From positions 1 through 64,000 of the forward strand of contig JAQBNT010000082.1 of NCBI GenBank assembly GCA_028288445.1: a stretch of 64,000 nucleotides of DNA, read 5' to 3'. Positions 1 to 8,038 of the stretch are shown here, one piece after another. The notes under the pieces are model-generated. The model saw only the letters and a program-made list of their open reading frames with translations, did no database searches and was not told the DNA's origin. The stretch comes from Hymenobacter sp. (GTDB lineage: Bacteria; Bacteroidota; Bacteroidia; Cytophagales; Hymenobacteraceae). Position numbers and translations under genes: made by a program. Position 1 is the stretch's first letter. Every line of letters starts with the position of its first letter.

Positions 1-1
1 C

Positions 2-859
2 AACACGCCCATTCAGGAGGCCTACATTGTGGGCAGCACGGCCGGTATGGCGGCCGTGGGGGCGCGGCCCATTGTCGAAATTCAGTTTGCCGACTACATC
101 TGGCCGGCCCTGAACCAACTGGTGGAGGAGCTGTCCAAATCCTGCTACCTTACGATGGGCAAGTTTCCGATTCCGGCCCTTATCCGCGTGCCCATTGGGG
201 CCTATGGCGGGGGCGGGCCGTACCATTCGGGTTCTATTGAGAGCACGCTGCTCACCATTCGGGGCATTAAAGTGGTGTACCCGAGCAACGCGGCCGATAT
301 GAAGGGCCTCATGCGGGCCGCCTTCCTCGACCCCAACCCGGTGGTGATGCTGGAGCACAAAGGCCTGTACTGGAGTAAGGTGCCCGGCACCGAAGAAGCC
401 AAAACCGTGGAGCCGGCGGCGGGCTACGTCATCCCATTGGGCGTGGCCGCCATTGCGCAGGCCGCCGATGCCGAGCAGCTGCGCCGGGGCAATACGGCCT
501 TGGTCGTGACCTACGGCATGGGCGTGCATTGGGCCAAAGCCGCCAGCCGCGACTTCCCCGGTCAAATCGAAATCCTCGACCTACGCACCCTCAACCCGAT
601 TGATTTTGATGCGGTGACGGCCGCCACCCGCCGCCACGGCAAGGTGCTCGTGCTCACCGAAGAGCCGCTGCTGAACAGCTTCGCCGAAAGCCTGGCCGGG
701 CGCATCCAGCGCCACTGCTTCACGGCGCTGGATGCGCCGGTGTTCACCCTCGGCGCGGCCAACCTGCCGGCCATTGCCCTGAACGTGGAGCTGGAAAAGC
801 AAATGCTGCCGAGCGCGGCCAAGGTGGCCGTGGCGCTGGGCGAACTGCTGGGGTATTAA
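2..859 (+). CDS. 2-oxoacid dehydrogenase E1 component, beta-type region (5' end outside window)
   Basis: The frame is open from base 2, so the gene starts upstream of the window; the GTG at 29 is internal. The visible part has the transketolase-like pyrimidine-binding region (VEIQFADYIWPALNQLVEEL, then the PIGAYGGGGPYHSGSIES stretch) followed by the C-terminal domain that ends such subunits. This is the beta half of a thiamine-diphosphate E1 enzyme of the branched-chain 2-oxoacid or pyruvate type, which decarboxylates the 2-oxoacid and passes the acyl group to lipoylated E2. In many Bacteroidota the alpha and beta halves are fused; the missing 5' part would decide that here. A strong hairpin terminator follows directly. 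Confidence 0.85.
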   Translation, partial: NTPIQEAYIVGSTAGMAAVGARPIVEIQFADYIWPALNQLVEELSKSCYLTMGKFPIPALIRVPIGAYGGGGPYHSGSIESTLLTIRGIKVVYPSNAADMKGLMRAAFLDPNPVVMLEHKGLYWSKVPGTEEAKTVEPAAGYVIPLGVAAIAQAADAEQLRRGNTALVVTYGMGVHWAKAASRDFPGQIEILDLRTLNPIDFDAVTAATRRHGKVLVLTEEPLLNSFAESLAGRIQRHCFTALDAPVFTLGAANLPAIALNVELEKQMLPSAAKVAVALGELLGY

Positions 860-905
860 AAACTCCCCGAGGCTCGGAATTCGGATTCCGAGCCTCGGGG
901 AGTTT
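860..905 (+). terminator. Perfect 21-bp hairpin after the E1 gene
   Basis: Arms 860-880 and 885-905 are perfect reverse complements with a 4-nt loop. The arm begins AAACTCCCCGAGG and ends in TTT. A rearranged, imperfect copy of the same words lies at about 914-955, so the element may also be a dispersed repeat. It separates the E1 gene from the convergent tamL gene. Confidence 0.75.
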
Positions 906-986
906 CCCGCTGGTCCGGAATCCGAATTCCATGCCTCAGGGAAACTCCGAGGGGCGCGGGCGAAGCGGGGCAATTAGCCCACTTCT

Positions 987-3668
987 TTAGAAGGGATACC
1001 CAATGCCCAGGTTGAAGGAAATGGGGTTGGCGCTGGTGTCGAAGTTGCGCAGGGACCATTTATCGGCGCTGGTAGGGGCGGTGGGGTCGTAGATTTTGGT
1101 GGCGATGTCGAGGCGCAGAATCAGGAACGTGAAATCGAAGCGCAGGCCGAAGCCCGAGCCCACGGCAATCTGCCGGTAGAAGGTGTTGAGCTGAAACTGC
1201 GCGCCGGGGCGGAGGTATTCGCCGGTATCGGGGTCTTTCTTTTCCTGCAGGCCCCACACGTTGCCGAAATCGGTGAACAGCGCGCCTTTAAAGAAGCCGT
1301 AAATCGGAAAGCGGTACTCGGCGCTGCCTTCCAGCAGCAGCTCGCCGGGCTGCTCGGTGAGGTAGTCGCGCACCAGCCGGCCGTTGCTCGGGCGCGTGGG
1401 CGTGAAACCGCCCGGTCCCAGGCGGCGCGGCTGCCAGGCCCGCAGGCTGGTGGAGCCGCCGGCAAAAAACGACTTATCGTAGGGCACAATGTACTGCGGG
1501 TCGCTTTCGGGCGTGGTGGGGTCGTCGGTGCGGCTCAGGGCGTGCACCGCGCCGCCGTTGAGGCGCCAAACAAAATAGGTTTGGGGCGTAAGATGATAGT
1601 AGCGACGGTAATCGATGCTGACGCGGGCGAAATCGTACACGCTCAGGCCGGTATTATCGTAAAGCCCCTGGCGGTAAAGCCCGCGCGTGAGGCCGCCGAT
1701 TTCGCCAAAAAGCCGCAGGTAATAGGCGTCGCGGGTTTCGTTGAAATCGTTGGAATTATAGAGCGAGGTGAAGCTGAAGCTGGGCTCAATCTGCTTGCTG
1801 AATGAGCGGTACAGCGAGGAGCCTTCCGTGTCCTGCAAGCGCTGTAGGCGCACCTTAAAAGAGTCGCTGGTGAACGGCGTATTCACCAGCGTGATGACCA
1901 CCGGCGAAAACACATACTGGTGAAACGGCGAGCGCTGCCAGATATAATCCCAGGCAAACTCGAAGTTGGACCGGATGTATTCCGGGCGCTTCACGTAGGT
2001 TTCGGAGAGCGAAAAGCGGGTTTTGGGGTTGTAGCGCGTCAGGAAATAGTTGGTGCGGAAGGGCACTAGAAACTGCGGCAGCACCAGCGCCGCCGTGGCC
2101 CCCAGCTGCGTGGTATACACGTTGTCGGTGGTGTTGTCGGTAGCCACGCGGGTGAGCTGGCCCTCAAAACCGGCCCGCACGCCAAATTCCAGCACCTCTG
2201 CCCCGCCGAAGGGGTTGCGGGTTTTCAGGCGGTAGTTCAGAAACGGTCCCGGCAGGTAGGCTACGTAGGTCGCGCCCACCTCCACGGTCTGGGAGAATTT
2301 GGGCGCGGGCGAGGCGTTGATGACGGCCACCAGCTGGCCGGTGGTGGGGTTGCGGCCGGTGCTGTCGGCGGTGGGCGGGTCGGGCACCTTGCGGTAGTTC
2401 ACGGTATTGAACCGGAACATGTCCAGGTCGGCCAGCTGGCGCTGGGTTTGCAGGGTGTTGGTCAGGCTGTAGTGCTGCTCGGGGCGCACCAATACTTTAT
2501 TTGCCAGCAGGCCGGTGCTGAATTTCTGTTGGTAGGCGGCAAAGCGTACCGAATCCGTAACCACGGTATCGGTGCGCACGCCCAGGCTGGGGCGGGCGCG
2601 CAGGGCACCGGCCGTGCCGGCGCGGCGCAGGGTGTCGCCGGTGGCGCTGCGCAGGGTGCGCCCCACGCCGGCATCGGTGATGAAGCGGACCTGGCGTAGC
2701 GTGTACAACCGGTGGCCCTGGCCTGGCGCAGGGTTGGCAACGAAGGTGCGCAGCCGCACCGTGAATTTCTCGTAGCTGGTGTCGGCTTCGAGGGTGATGT
2801 ACTGCTGGCGGAAATCGAAGTAGCCCGCGTTCTTGATGAGGGTTTCGAGGCGGGTGCGCTCCTGGCCAATCAGGTCCTCGTTGTAGCGGTCGTTTTCGCG
2901 CAGCAGCGTGGCCGGCTGGCCCCGGCGCACCACGGCGGCCACGGCCGAATCGGGAATGCTGGGGGCCTGGAGGCGGTAAAGAAACGGCGGGCCTTCCTTG
3001 ATGTTGTAGGTCACCGTGACGCGGCGGTACTGCTTGGCGGCATCCAGCGAATCGGGCTTGCTTGGGATGATGGAGCCCACGGCTCTCAGGGCCCGGAGCA
3101 CGATGCCGCGCCGAAAGCGGGCCGTGTCGGTGGCCGACACCCGCGCCCGGAAAAAGCCCTGCGACCGCAGAAACGTCGTCATCTGCTCCACCGATTTCTT
3201 GGTCAGGGCCGTGTCGTAGATGACCGGCGCTTCGCCCAGGCGCATGATGGCGTTGCCTTTGTCGAGGGCCAGCTGCTTGCGCTTGACTTTGCGCTCGCGC
3301 TGGTCGAGCAGCTTGCCCAGCTCAGCCGAGTCGGTGCCGGCGGCTTTTATCTTGGCGGCGTAGGTGGTTTCAATGTCGCGCAGCTTGCTTTTGATGCGCA
3401 CCGAATCGTAAAACTTGAAGCCTAAGTGGTAGATGGCCAGCTTGGGGGGCAGCTTGGTGTTGGTCTTTTGCTGGGCCAGCGCGGTGAGGCGGTCTTTGTC
3501 GGCGTGCTCAATGCCCTTGATTTCGACGCGGCTGAGCAGGCGCTGGTTGGGGCGCAACAGGCTGAATGGCGAGCACGCCGCCAGCCCCAGCAGCGCGAGC
3601 AGCGGCCCGAGCCGGTGCGCAGGCCGTAGTTTTGGCAAATAAGTAACGAGTAATGGTTTCAAAAGCAC
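987..3668 (-). CDS. tamL: TamL-like Omp85 (BamA/TamA family) outer-membrane lipoprotein
   Basis: The 893-residue product has a hydrophobic N-terminus ending in a lipobox (LGLAAC), so the mature protein should be a lipidated outer-membrane protein. POTRA-like sequence (TVTYNIKEGPPFLYRL) fills the middle, and the C-terminal half is an Omp85 barrel with the SLRAWQPRRLGPG loop motif and a terminal phenylalanine. In Bacteroidota such lipid-anchored Omp85 proteins are called TamL and act with TamB in outer-membrane assembly. The start is uncertain: the GTG at 3668 overlaps the start of the divergent methyltransferase gene by 16 bp, and a TTG at 3638 would give a signal peptide of more usual length without overlap. 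Confidence 0.85.
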   Translation of the reverse strand: MLLKPLLVTYLPKLRPAHRLGPLLALLGLAACSPFSLLRPNQRLLSRVEIKGIEHADKDRLTALAQQKTNTKLPPKLAIYHLGFKFYDSVRIKSKLRDIETTYAAKIKAAGTDSAELGKLLDQRERKVKRKQLALDKGNAIMRLGEAPVIYDTALTKKSVEQMTTFLRSQGFFRARVSATDTARFRRGIVLRALRAVGSIIPSKPDSLDAAKQYRRVTVTYNIKEGPPFLYRLQAPSIPDSAVAAVVRRGQPATLLRENDRYNEDLIGQERTRLETLIKNAGYFDFRQQYITLEADTSYEKFTVRLRTFVANPAPGQGHRLYTLRQVRFITDAGVGRTLRSATGDTLRRAGTAGALRARPSLGVRTDTVVTDSVRFAAYQQKFSTGLLANKVLVRPEQHYSLTNTLQTQRQLADLDMFRFNTVNYRKVPDPPTADSTGRNPTTGQLVAVINASPAPKFSQTVEVGATYVAYLPGPFLNYRLKTRNPFGGAEVLEFGVRAGFEGQLTRVATDNTTDNVYTTQLGATAALVLPQFLVPFRTNYFLTRYNPKTRFSLSETYVKRPEYIRSNFEFAWDYIWQRSPFHQYVFSPVVITLVNTPFTSDSFKVRLQRLQDTEGSSLYRSFSKQIEPSFSFTSLYNSNDFNETRDAYYLRLFGEIGGLTRGLYRQGLYDNTGLSVYDFARVSIDYRRYYHLTPQTYFVWRLNGGAVHALSRTDDPTTPESDPQYIVPYDKSFFAGGSTSLRAWQPRRLGPGGFTPTRPSNGRLVRDYLTEQPGELLLEGSAEYRFPIYGFFKGALFTDFGNVWGLQEKKDPDTGEYLRPGAQFQLNTFYRQIAVGSGFGLRFDFTFLILRLDIATKIYDPTAPTSADKWSLRNFDTSANPISFNLGIGYPF
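3627..3634 (+). promoter_or_regulatory. Putative -7 box (TAGTTTTG) for the RNA methyltransferase
   Basis: The octamer fits the Bacteroidota -7 consensus TAnnTTTG and ends 18 nt before the ATG at 3653. No TTG is seen at the usual -33 distance. It lies within the 5' coding region of the divergent tamL frame. Confidence 0.5.
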
Positions 3669-4411
3669 TTGGCAAATACGTGCAGTCGCTGCACCAGAAG
3701 AAGTACCGGCACCGCCACGGGGCGTTCCTGGTAGAGGGGGGCAAAAGCGTGTTGGAGCTGCTAAGTTCCGACCTGGAAGTCGAACACGTGCTGGCCACGG
3801 CCGAATTCATCGACCAAAACCGGGCCAGCCTGCCCGCCCGGCTGCCGCTCAGCGCCGCCACCGAAACCGAGCTTACTCAGCTCGGCACGCTGGCCACCAA
3901 TACCACCGCCCTGGCCGTGGTGCGCCTGCCCGCCGAAACTCCGCTGCCCCTAACGCTGCCCGAAACCGCTTTGTTGCTGGCCCTGGATGAGGTGCGCGAC
4001 CCCGGCAACCTCGGCACCCTGCTGCGCTTGGCCGACTGGTACGGCCTGCCCGGCGTGGTGCTCAGCCCCGGCTGCGCCGATGCCTACGCCCCCAAAACCG
4101 TGGCCGCCAGCATGGGGGCCTTCGCCCGGGTGCGCGTCTGGGAGCGCGACCTGACCGAGTGGCTGCCCACGCTGGGCCCCGCCGTGGGCATCTTCGGGGC
4201 CGATTTGGCGGGCGACAACGTGCACCGCCTCACCCTGCGCCCCGCGGGCGTGCTCGTGATGGGCTCCGAATCGCACGGCCTCACGCCGGGCGTGGGGGCG
4301 GCCCTCACGCGCCGGCTGCACATTCCGCGCGGGGCCGGCGGCCAGGCGGAGAGTTTGAACGTGGCCATTTCGGCGGCTATTTTATTGGATAACTTCTTTC
4401 GGAACGAGTAA
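3653..4411 (+). CDS. SpoU/TrmH-family RNA 2'-O-methyltransferase
   Basis: The product has 252 residues. An N-terminal substrate-binding domain (HRHGAFLVEGGKSVLELL) is followed by the SPOUT domain with all three SpoU motifs: DEVRDPGNLGTLLRLADW (motif 1), VLVMGSESHGLTP (motif 2) and the trefoil-knot motif 3 QAESLNVAISAAIL. Members use S-adenosylmethionine to methylate a ribose 2'-OH in rRNA or tRNA; the exact nucleotide cannot be told from sequence. It is divergent from tamL and ends at a bidirectional terminator shared with the convergent barrel gene. The ATG follows a plausible TAGTTTTG promoter box. Confidence 0.9.
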   Translation: MVSKALGKYVQSLHQKKYRHRHGAFLVEGGKSVLELLSSDLEVEHVLATAEFIDQNRASLPARLPLSAATETELTQLGTLATNTTALAVVRLPAETPLPLTLPETALLLALDEVRDPGNLGTLLRLADWYGLPGVVLSPGCADAYAPKTVAASMGAFARVRVWERDLTEWLPTLGPAVGIFGADLAGDNVHRLTLRPAGVLVMGSESHGLTPGVGAALTRRLHIPRGAGGQAESLNVAISAAILLDNFFRNE

Positions 4412-4450
4412 TATGTAATCGCAGAATGCTCAGGATGACAGTCGTGCAAA

Positions 4451-4485
4451 AAAAGCGCCTCTGGATTATTTCCAGAGGCGCTTTT
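4451..4485. terminator. Bidirectional terminator, 15-bp perfect stem
   Basis: Arms 4451-4465 and 4471-4485 are perfect reverse complements with a 5-nt loop. There is an A-run before and a T-run after the stem, so it can stop both the methyltransferase transcript and the convergent barrel transcript. Confidence 0.9.
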
Positions 4486-4506
4486 CTACTCAATCAACCA
4501 CGACTA

Positions 4507-5661
4507 TTAAAAGCCGAAAACGTTCAGGCCGACGGTGAGCAGGTGGGTTTTGGGTCCCTGGCCTTCTTTAAACAGCTCGTTCATGTTGTAGCGGGCGAAG
4601 AGCTGTAAGGCGTGGAAGCCAATTTCGCCCTGCAACCCGTACGTCCAAGGGTTGAGATTGAGGGTACCAGTGGTTTTATCCTTGCTGTTGTAGTCGGAGC
4701 CGGCCAGCCGGTATTCGGTTTTGATGTTGCTGGTGAGCCGGGTGCCGCCGAAGCCGCCAATGCCGGCCGAAAGCGTGCGCTTGTCGTATTTATTTCGCAG
4801 CTTCATGCGCAGCATCACGGGTAGGTTCAGGGTGCCTACGTAGAGGGTGGCCTCTTGAATCTGCTTGGTGTCGGGAGCCGTTTCCACGAAGGTGAGGTTG
4901 TTATTCTGCGCCCACTGCTCGTTGCCCGTCAGCGTCATGTAGTTGCCGCTGAATTCGGGGCCGATGGTGATGGCCACTTTCGACTTCTTGGTGTAGTGCA
5001 GCGGCTGCACGTAGTAGAGGCCGAAATTGATGTATGTGGAGCGCCAGTTATTGAGCGAAGGTACTTTTAGGGCAGCCGTCGAAGTCGAGTTCACCAGCGT
5101 GGTCAGGCCGATGTCCCAGCCCAGCTCCACGGTGGCGCTTCGGCGGCGCTTTTCCCACTTCAGCGAGTCGGCCTGGGCCCGGGACTTGGACTTCACCTCG
5201 CCGTCGGTGCCAATGCTAAAGGTGTTTTTGCCTTCCTCGTTCTTGGTCGTCGTGATGCCGAACTTCTTGTTCAGAAACACCTGGACCTTGTTGTCGCTTT
5301 GCTCGCTGGTGCCAGGCTTGTGGGCCGTGATGCGGATTTCCTCGGGCAGGTTCTGGTTGGGCTGGTCTTTGTCGGGGTAGAAGCGCATGGTCACCTGGTC
5401 GGTGGTGCCGGTTTTGGCGGCAGCTTCGGCCTGGTTGATGTAGGTGGCCAGGCGCGAGGTGAGCGAGTCGAGGTGGTAGTTTTTCAGGTCGCGCAGCTGG
5501 GCGGCGTTGCGCACGGTCAGGGTCAGGGTGGCCTTGTTGGGCAGGCGCACCACGATGGTGTCCTTGACGGTGGCGGCGGGCCGCAGGGCCGTGGCGCGGG
5601 CCGCGTTTAGCCCGCCCAGCGTGGTCATTAGCAGAAAGAAGGGGAGAAAAGCGCGTTGCAT
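4507..5661 (-). CDS. Outer-membrane beta-barrel protein, function unknown
   Basis: Starting at the ATG at 5661, the product has 384 residues with a signal peptide (MQRAFLPFFLLMTTLGG...). A TTG 15 nt upstream is possible but less likely. The middle is polar. The C-terminal half alternates aromatic and polar residues, as in the small PorT-like barrels common in Bacteroidota (VELGWDIGL, FGLYYVQPLHY, VAITIGPEFSG), and ends LLTVGLNVFGF with a terminal Phe. It is the last gene of a minus-strand run with the sigma-factor pair (gap 24 bp to the next gene), so it may be under that sigma factor's control. No specific function can be assigned. Confidence 0.7.
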   Translation of the reverse strand: MQRAFLPFFLLMTTLGGLNAARATALRPAATVKDTIVVRLPNKATLTLTVRNAAQLRDLKNYHLDSLTSRLATYINQAEAAAKTGTTDQVTMRFYPDKDQPNQNLPEEIRITAHKPGTSEQSDNKVQVFLNKKFGITTTKNEEGKNTFSIGTDGEVKSKSRAQADSLKWEKRRRSATVELGWDIGLTTLVNSTSTAALKVPSLNNWRSTYINFGLYYVQPLHYTKKSKVAITIGPEFSGNYMTLTGNEQWAQNNNLTFVETAPDTKQIQEATLYVGTLNLPVMLRMKLRNKYDKRTLSAGIGGFGGTRLTSNIKTEYRLAGSDYNSKDKTTGTLNLNPWTYGLQGEIGFHALQLFARYNMNELFKEGQGPKTHLLTVGLNVFGF

Positions 5662-5685
5662 GGGTTCTAAGAGCAAAAAGGTGAA

Positions 5686-6771
5686 TTATAATTGAATGGA
5701 TTTCGTGACCCGGTGGCCGGCCACGGTGGCCTGAATGGTCACGTTTTCGGGCAGGCCCGTGACTTCGGCCAGGCTCACCCGCTCGCCGCGCACCAGTTGG
5801 CCTCCCATCTGGAGGAGGCGGCCGCCCAGCCGCCGGCGCTCGGCCGGCTCGGGGTTGGCGGCCAGGGCCGAGGCGACGGCGCGGGCAGGCTGGGCGGGGG
5901 CTGCGCCGTTGCGGACCTCCACCGTGATAAGCTCGGGGGCGGGCACCAGGCGGGCGGGGTCGATTACCGTCGCGGGCGCTGGGGTGGGCGTGGTGTTGGC
6001 GGCTACCGTCGGGGCGGGCCGTTGCTCGTCAGCAGCGGATTTGTGGGCCGGGGTAATGGAGGGCATGCGGGCCACGAGGGTGGGCGAAGGGGCGGCCACG
6101 TCTGGCTGCCGGTTGCTTCCCAGCGGGTGGCGCGGCGATGGCCGCTGGGCCGATTGACTGGCCTTTGATGCGGTAGATGCGAGGGCCAGGGAGCGGGTTG
6201 CCTGGGCCGTGGTGTTTTTTTGAATAGGAGCAGAAACAGTGGTCTTGGTAGTTGCAGGAGCATTAGTAGCGGCTACTGCTTCTTTCGAAATTGGGGCAGC
6301 CGTGGTCGGAATGGTTGCTGTCGGATTGGCTGCCGTTGGAGCCGTAGATACTTTGGGCGCGGTAGCTACAGTTGATGGTTTCGTAGTGCTGGTATTCGTG
6401 CCTTTGCCTTCTTGAACGGCTACTTCGCTACCACCCATTGTGCCGGATGGGAAGCCCAGCCACAGGCCGGCCCCACCGGCCAGCAGCAGGATGAGCACGG
6501 CGGCGGCCATGGCCACGGGCCACCAGGCGGCGCGGCGCTGGCGGGGGCGCAGGTGCTCGTCTTCGAGGCGCTCCCAGAGCTCGCGGCGCGGGGGCGTGGG
6601 GTGGGCGGCGAGGCGTTTTTGGAACAGCTCGTCGAGGCGCGGATCGGGGGCTTCGGCTTCGGGCTGGGGGGCGCTGGCTTGCAGGCGCGCCCAGAGGTCG
6701 TCGCCGGGGGGCGTGGCGTGGCCGTCGAGCTGGCGGCGGAATAAATCGTCGATATTATCTTCGGGAAGCAT
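5686..6771 (-). CDS. Single-pass membrane protein next to ECF sigma factor; probable anti-sigma partner
   Basis: The 361-residue product has an N-terminal cytoplasmic part of about 80 residues, one membrane segment (WWPVAMAAAVLILLLAGGAG), and a long low-complexity Ala/Thr/Pro/Ser region expected in the periplasm. The N-terminal part holds the same motif twice: IDDLFRRQLDGHATPPGDDL and LDELFQKRLAAHPTPPRREL, each followed by a tryptophan and an Arg-Leu pair. The ATG lies 11 bp after the stop of the sigma-factor gene. This layout is usual for anti-sigma or sigma-associated membrane proteins, but no zinc-binding anti-sigma motif is seen, so the role is inferred from context. Confidence 0.6.
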   Translation of the reverse strand: MLPEDNIDDLFRRQLDGHATPPGDDLWARLQASAPQPEAEAPDPRLDELFQKRLAAHPTPPRRELWERLEDEHLRPRQRRAAWWPVAMAAAVLILLLAGGAGLWLGFPSGTMGGSEVAVQEGKGTNTSTTKPSTVATAPKVSTAPTAANPTATIPTTAAPISKEAVAATNAPATTKTTVSAPIQKNTTAQATRSLALASTASKASQSAQRPSPRHPLGSNRQPDVAAPSPTLVARMPSITPAHKSAADEQRPAPTVAANTTPTPAPATVIDPARLVPAPELITVEVRNGAAPAQPARAVASALAANPEPAERRRLGGRLLQMGGQLVRGERVSLAEVTGLPENVTIQATVAGHRVTKSIQL

Positions 6772-6782
6772 AGGGATAGGGG

Positions 6783-7343
6783 CTAATTCGCCGAGATGGC
6801 GGAAAACTGAACGCGCCGCTGGAGCATGGCGCGGGCCTTGCTGAGCTGCGATTTGCTGGTGCCTTCGCTGATGCCCAGCAGCTCGGCAATTTCCTGGTGG
6901 CCGTAGCCTTCCAGGGCGTAGAGGTTGAAGACGGTGCGGTAGCCGGTGGGCAGGGTGGCGAGCAGGTTCAGCAGGTCTTCGGCCTGGAGCTGGGTGTCGG
7001 CGGTGGCGGCGGTGGTGGCGAGGTTTTCGGGCTGGGCAAAGTCCTCAAACGAGACGGTCATCAGCTCGCGCTGGCGCAGCTGCATCAGGGCTTCGTTGAC
7101 CATGATGCGGCGCACCCAGCCCTCGAAGCTGCCTTCGAACCGGTAGTTGGGCAGGGCCCGGAACATCTTGGCAAAGCCTAGTATCAGGGCTTCTTCGGCA
7201 TCTTCGCGGCGCTTGAGGTAGCGGCGGCACACGGTGAGCATGAGTCCGGCCAGCTGGTCGTAGAGCTGGCGCTGGGCCCGGTGCTCGCCCCGCACACAAG
7301 CAGCGATGAGGTCGGCTTCGGTCGTCACGGTAAGGGTGGGCAC
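6783..7343 (-). CDS. ECF-type RNA polymerase sigma factor (sigma-70 family)
   Basis: The 186-residue product has region 2 (AQRQLYDQLAGLMLTVCRRY, then FAKMFRALPNYRFEGSFEGW) and region 4 with a helix-turn-helix (LEGYGHQEIAELLGISEGTS, then SQLSKARAMLQ). This is the short two-domain form of extracytoplasmic-function sigma factors. It directs core RNA polymerase to a specific regulon, probably including the two downstream genes for the membrane partner and the barrel. The start used is a GTG at 7343; an internal GTG at 7328 would remove five residues. Confidence 0.9.
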   Translation of the reverse strand: MPTLTVTTEADLIAACVRGEHRAQRQLYDQLAGLMLTVCRRYLKRREDAEEALILGFAKMFRALPNYRFEGSFEGWVRRIMVNEALMQLRQRELMTVSFEDFAQPENLATTAATADTQLQAEDLLNLLATLPTGYRTVFNLYALEGYGHQEIAELLGISEGTSKSQLSKARAMLQRRVQFSAISAN

Positions 7344-7480
7344 GGGAGCAGAAAGGATGGTGAGTTAGGGCGGCAGATGCGGAAAATGCGGGAAGGGTTG
7401 CCTGAGGAAGGAAGTTTTTTATCGTGCTCCGTTTGTGGGGTTCGGGGCAGTAGCTTCGCAGACGCTAAATCAACGTCATT

Positions 7481-8032
7481 ATGCAAAAACTGCTACCCTT
7501 CCTGTTGTTTCCGCTGACTGTCTCGCGCCTGGCGGCGCAGGAGGTGCCCGTTAAGCCGGCTATCTATCGGAAATACCCTGTTGCCCTGGGCATTTTGGGC
7601 AACCCGAAGGTACTGGGCGTGCAGGCGGAGGGTCGTTTCGGGCAGCATTTTGGCGGGCGGCTGGTGGCCACGCAGGTGTTCGATTCGCATCGGCAGAACG
7701 AATTTAGCGCCGGGGGCATCGGCTTGCTCACTTACTATATTCCACTGAAAAACCCGCGCCTGGAGCCGGTGGTGGGCATTGGTGGCGTTTATTCGCTGTA
7801 CCACTGGGACCTGGGCCCCAATGCCTATAGTAGCAATAATAAAGGCACCCTGACGGACTTCAACGTGGGCGGCGGTATGGGGCTGAACCTGCGCTTTAGC
7901 AATGACTTTCGGGCCGGCATCAACGTGTTATTCGCCAATGGATTCGTGGCCGACTACCAGGCCGGCGATATGCGCGTCGCGCACCGGAAGCTGCTCGTGA
8001 TGCCCGCCCTCACGTTTGATATTCTGCTGTAG
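7481..8032 (+). CDS. Small secreted outer-membrane beta-barrel protein, unknown function
   Basis: The 183-residue product begins with a signal peptide (MQKLLPFLLFPLTVSRLAAQ, cleavage near AAQ-EV). The rest has an eight-stranded-barrel pattern rich in Gly and aromatic residues (RFGQHFGGRLVATQVF, VGIGGVYSLYHWDL, VGGGMGLNLRFSNDF) and ends LTFDILL. A TAGCTTCG sequence at 7451-7458, close to the -7 consensus, lies 22 nt before the ATG. It is divergent from the sigma-factor gene and convergent with the CLC gene, with only 6 bp between stops. Confidence 0.65.
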   Translation: MQKLLPFLLFPLTVSRLAAQEVPVKPAIYRKYPVALGILGNPKVLGVQAEGRFGQHFGGRLVATQVFDSHRQNEFSAGGIGLLTYYIPLKNPRLEPVVGIGGVYSLYHWDLGPNAYSSNNKGTLTDFNVGGGMGLNLRFSNDFRAGINVLFANGFVADYQAGDMRVAHRKLLVMPALTFDILL

Positions 8033-8038
8033 GCCCCG

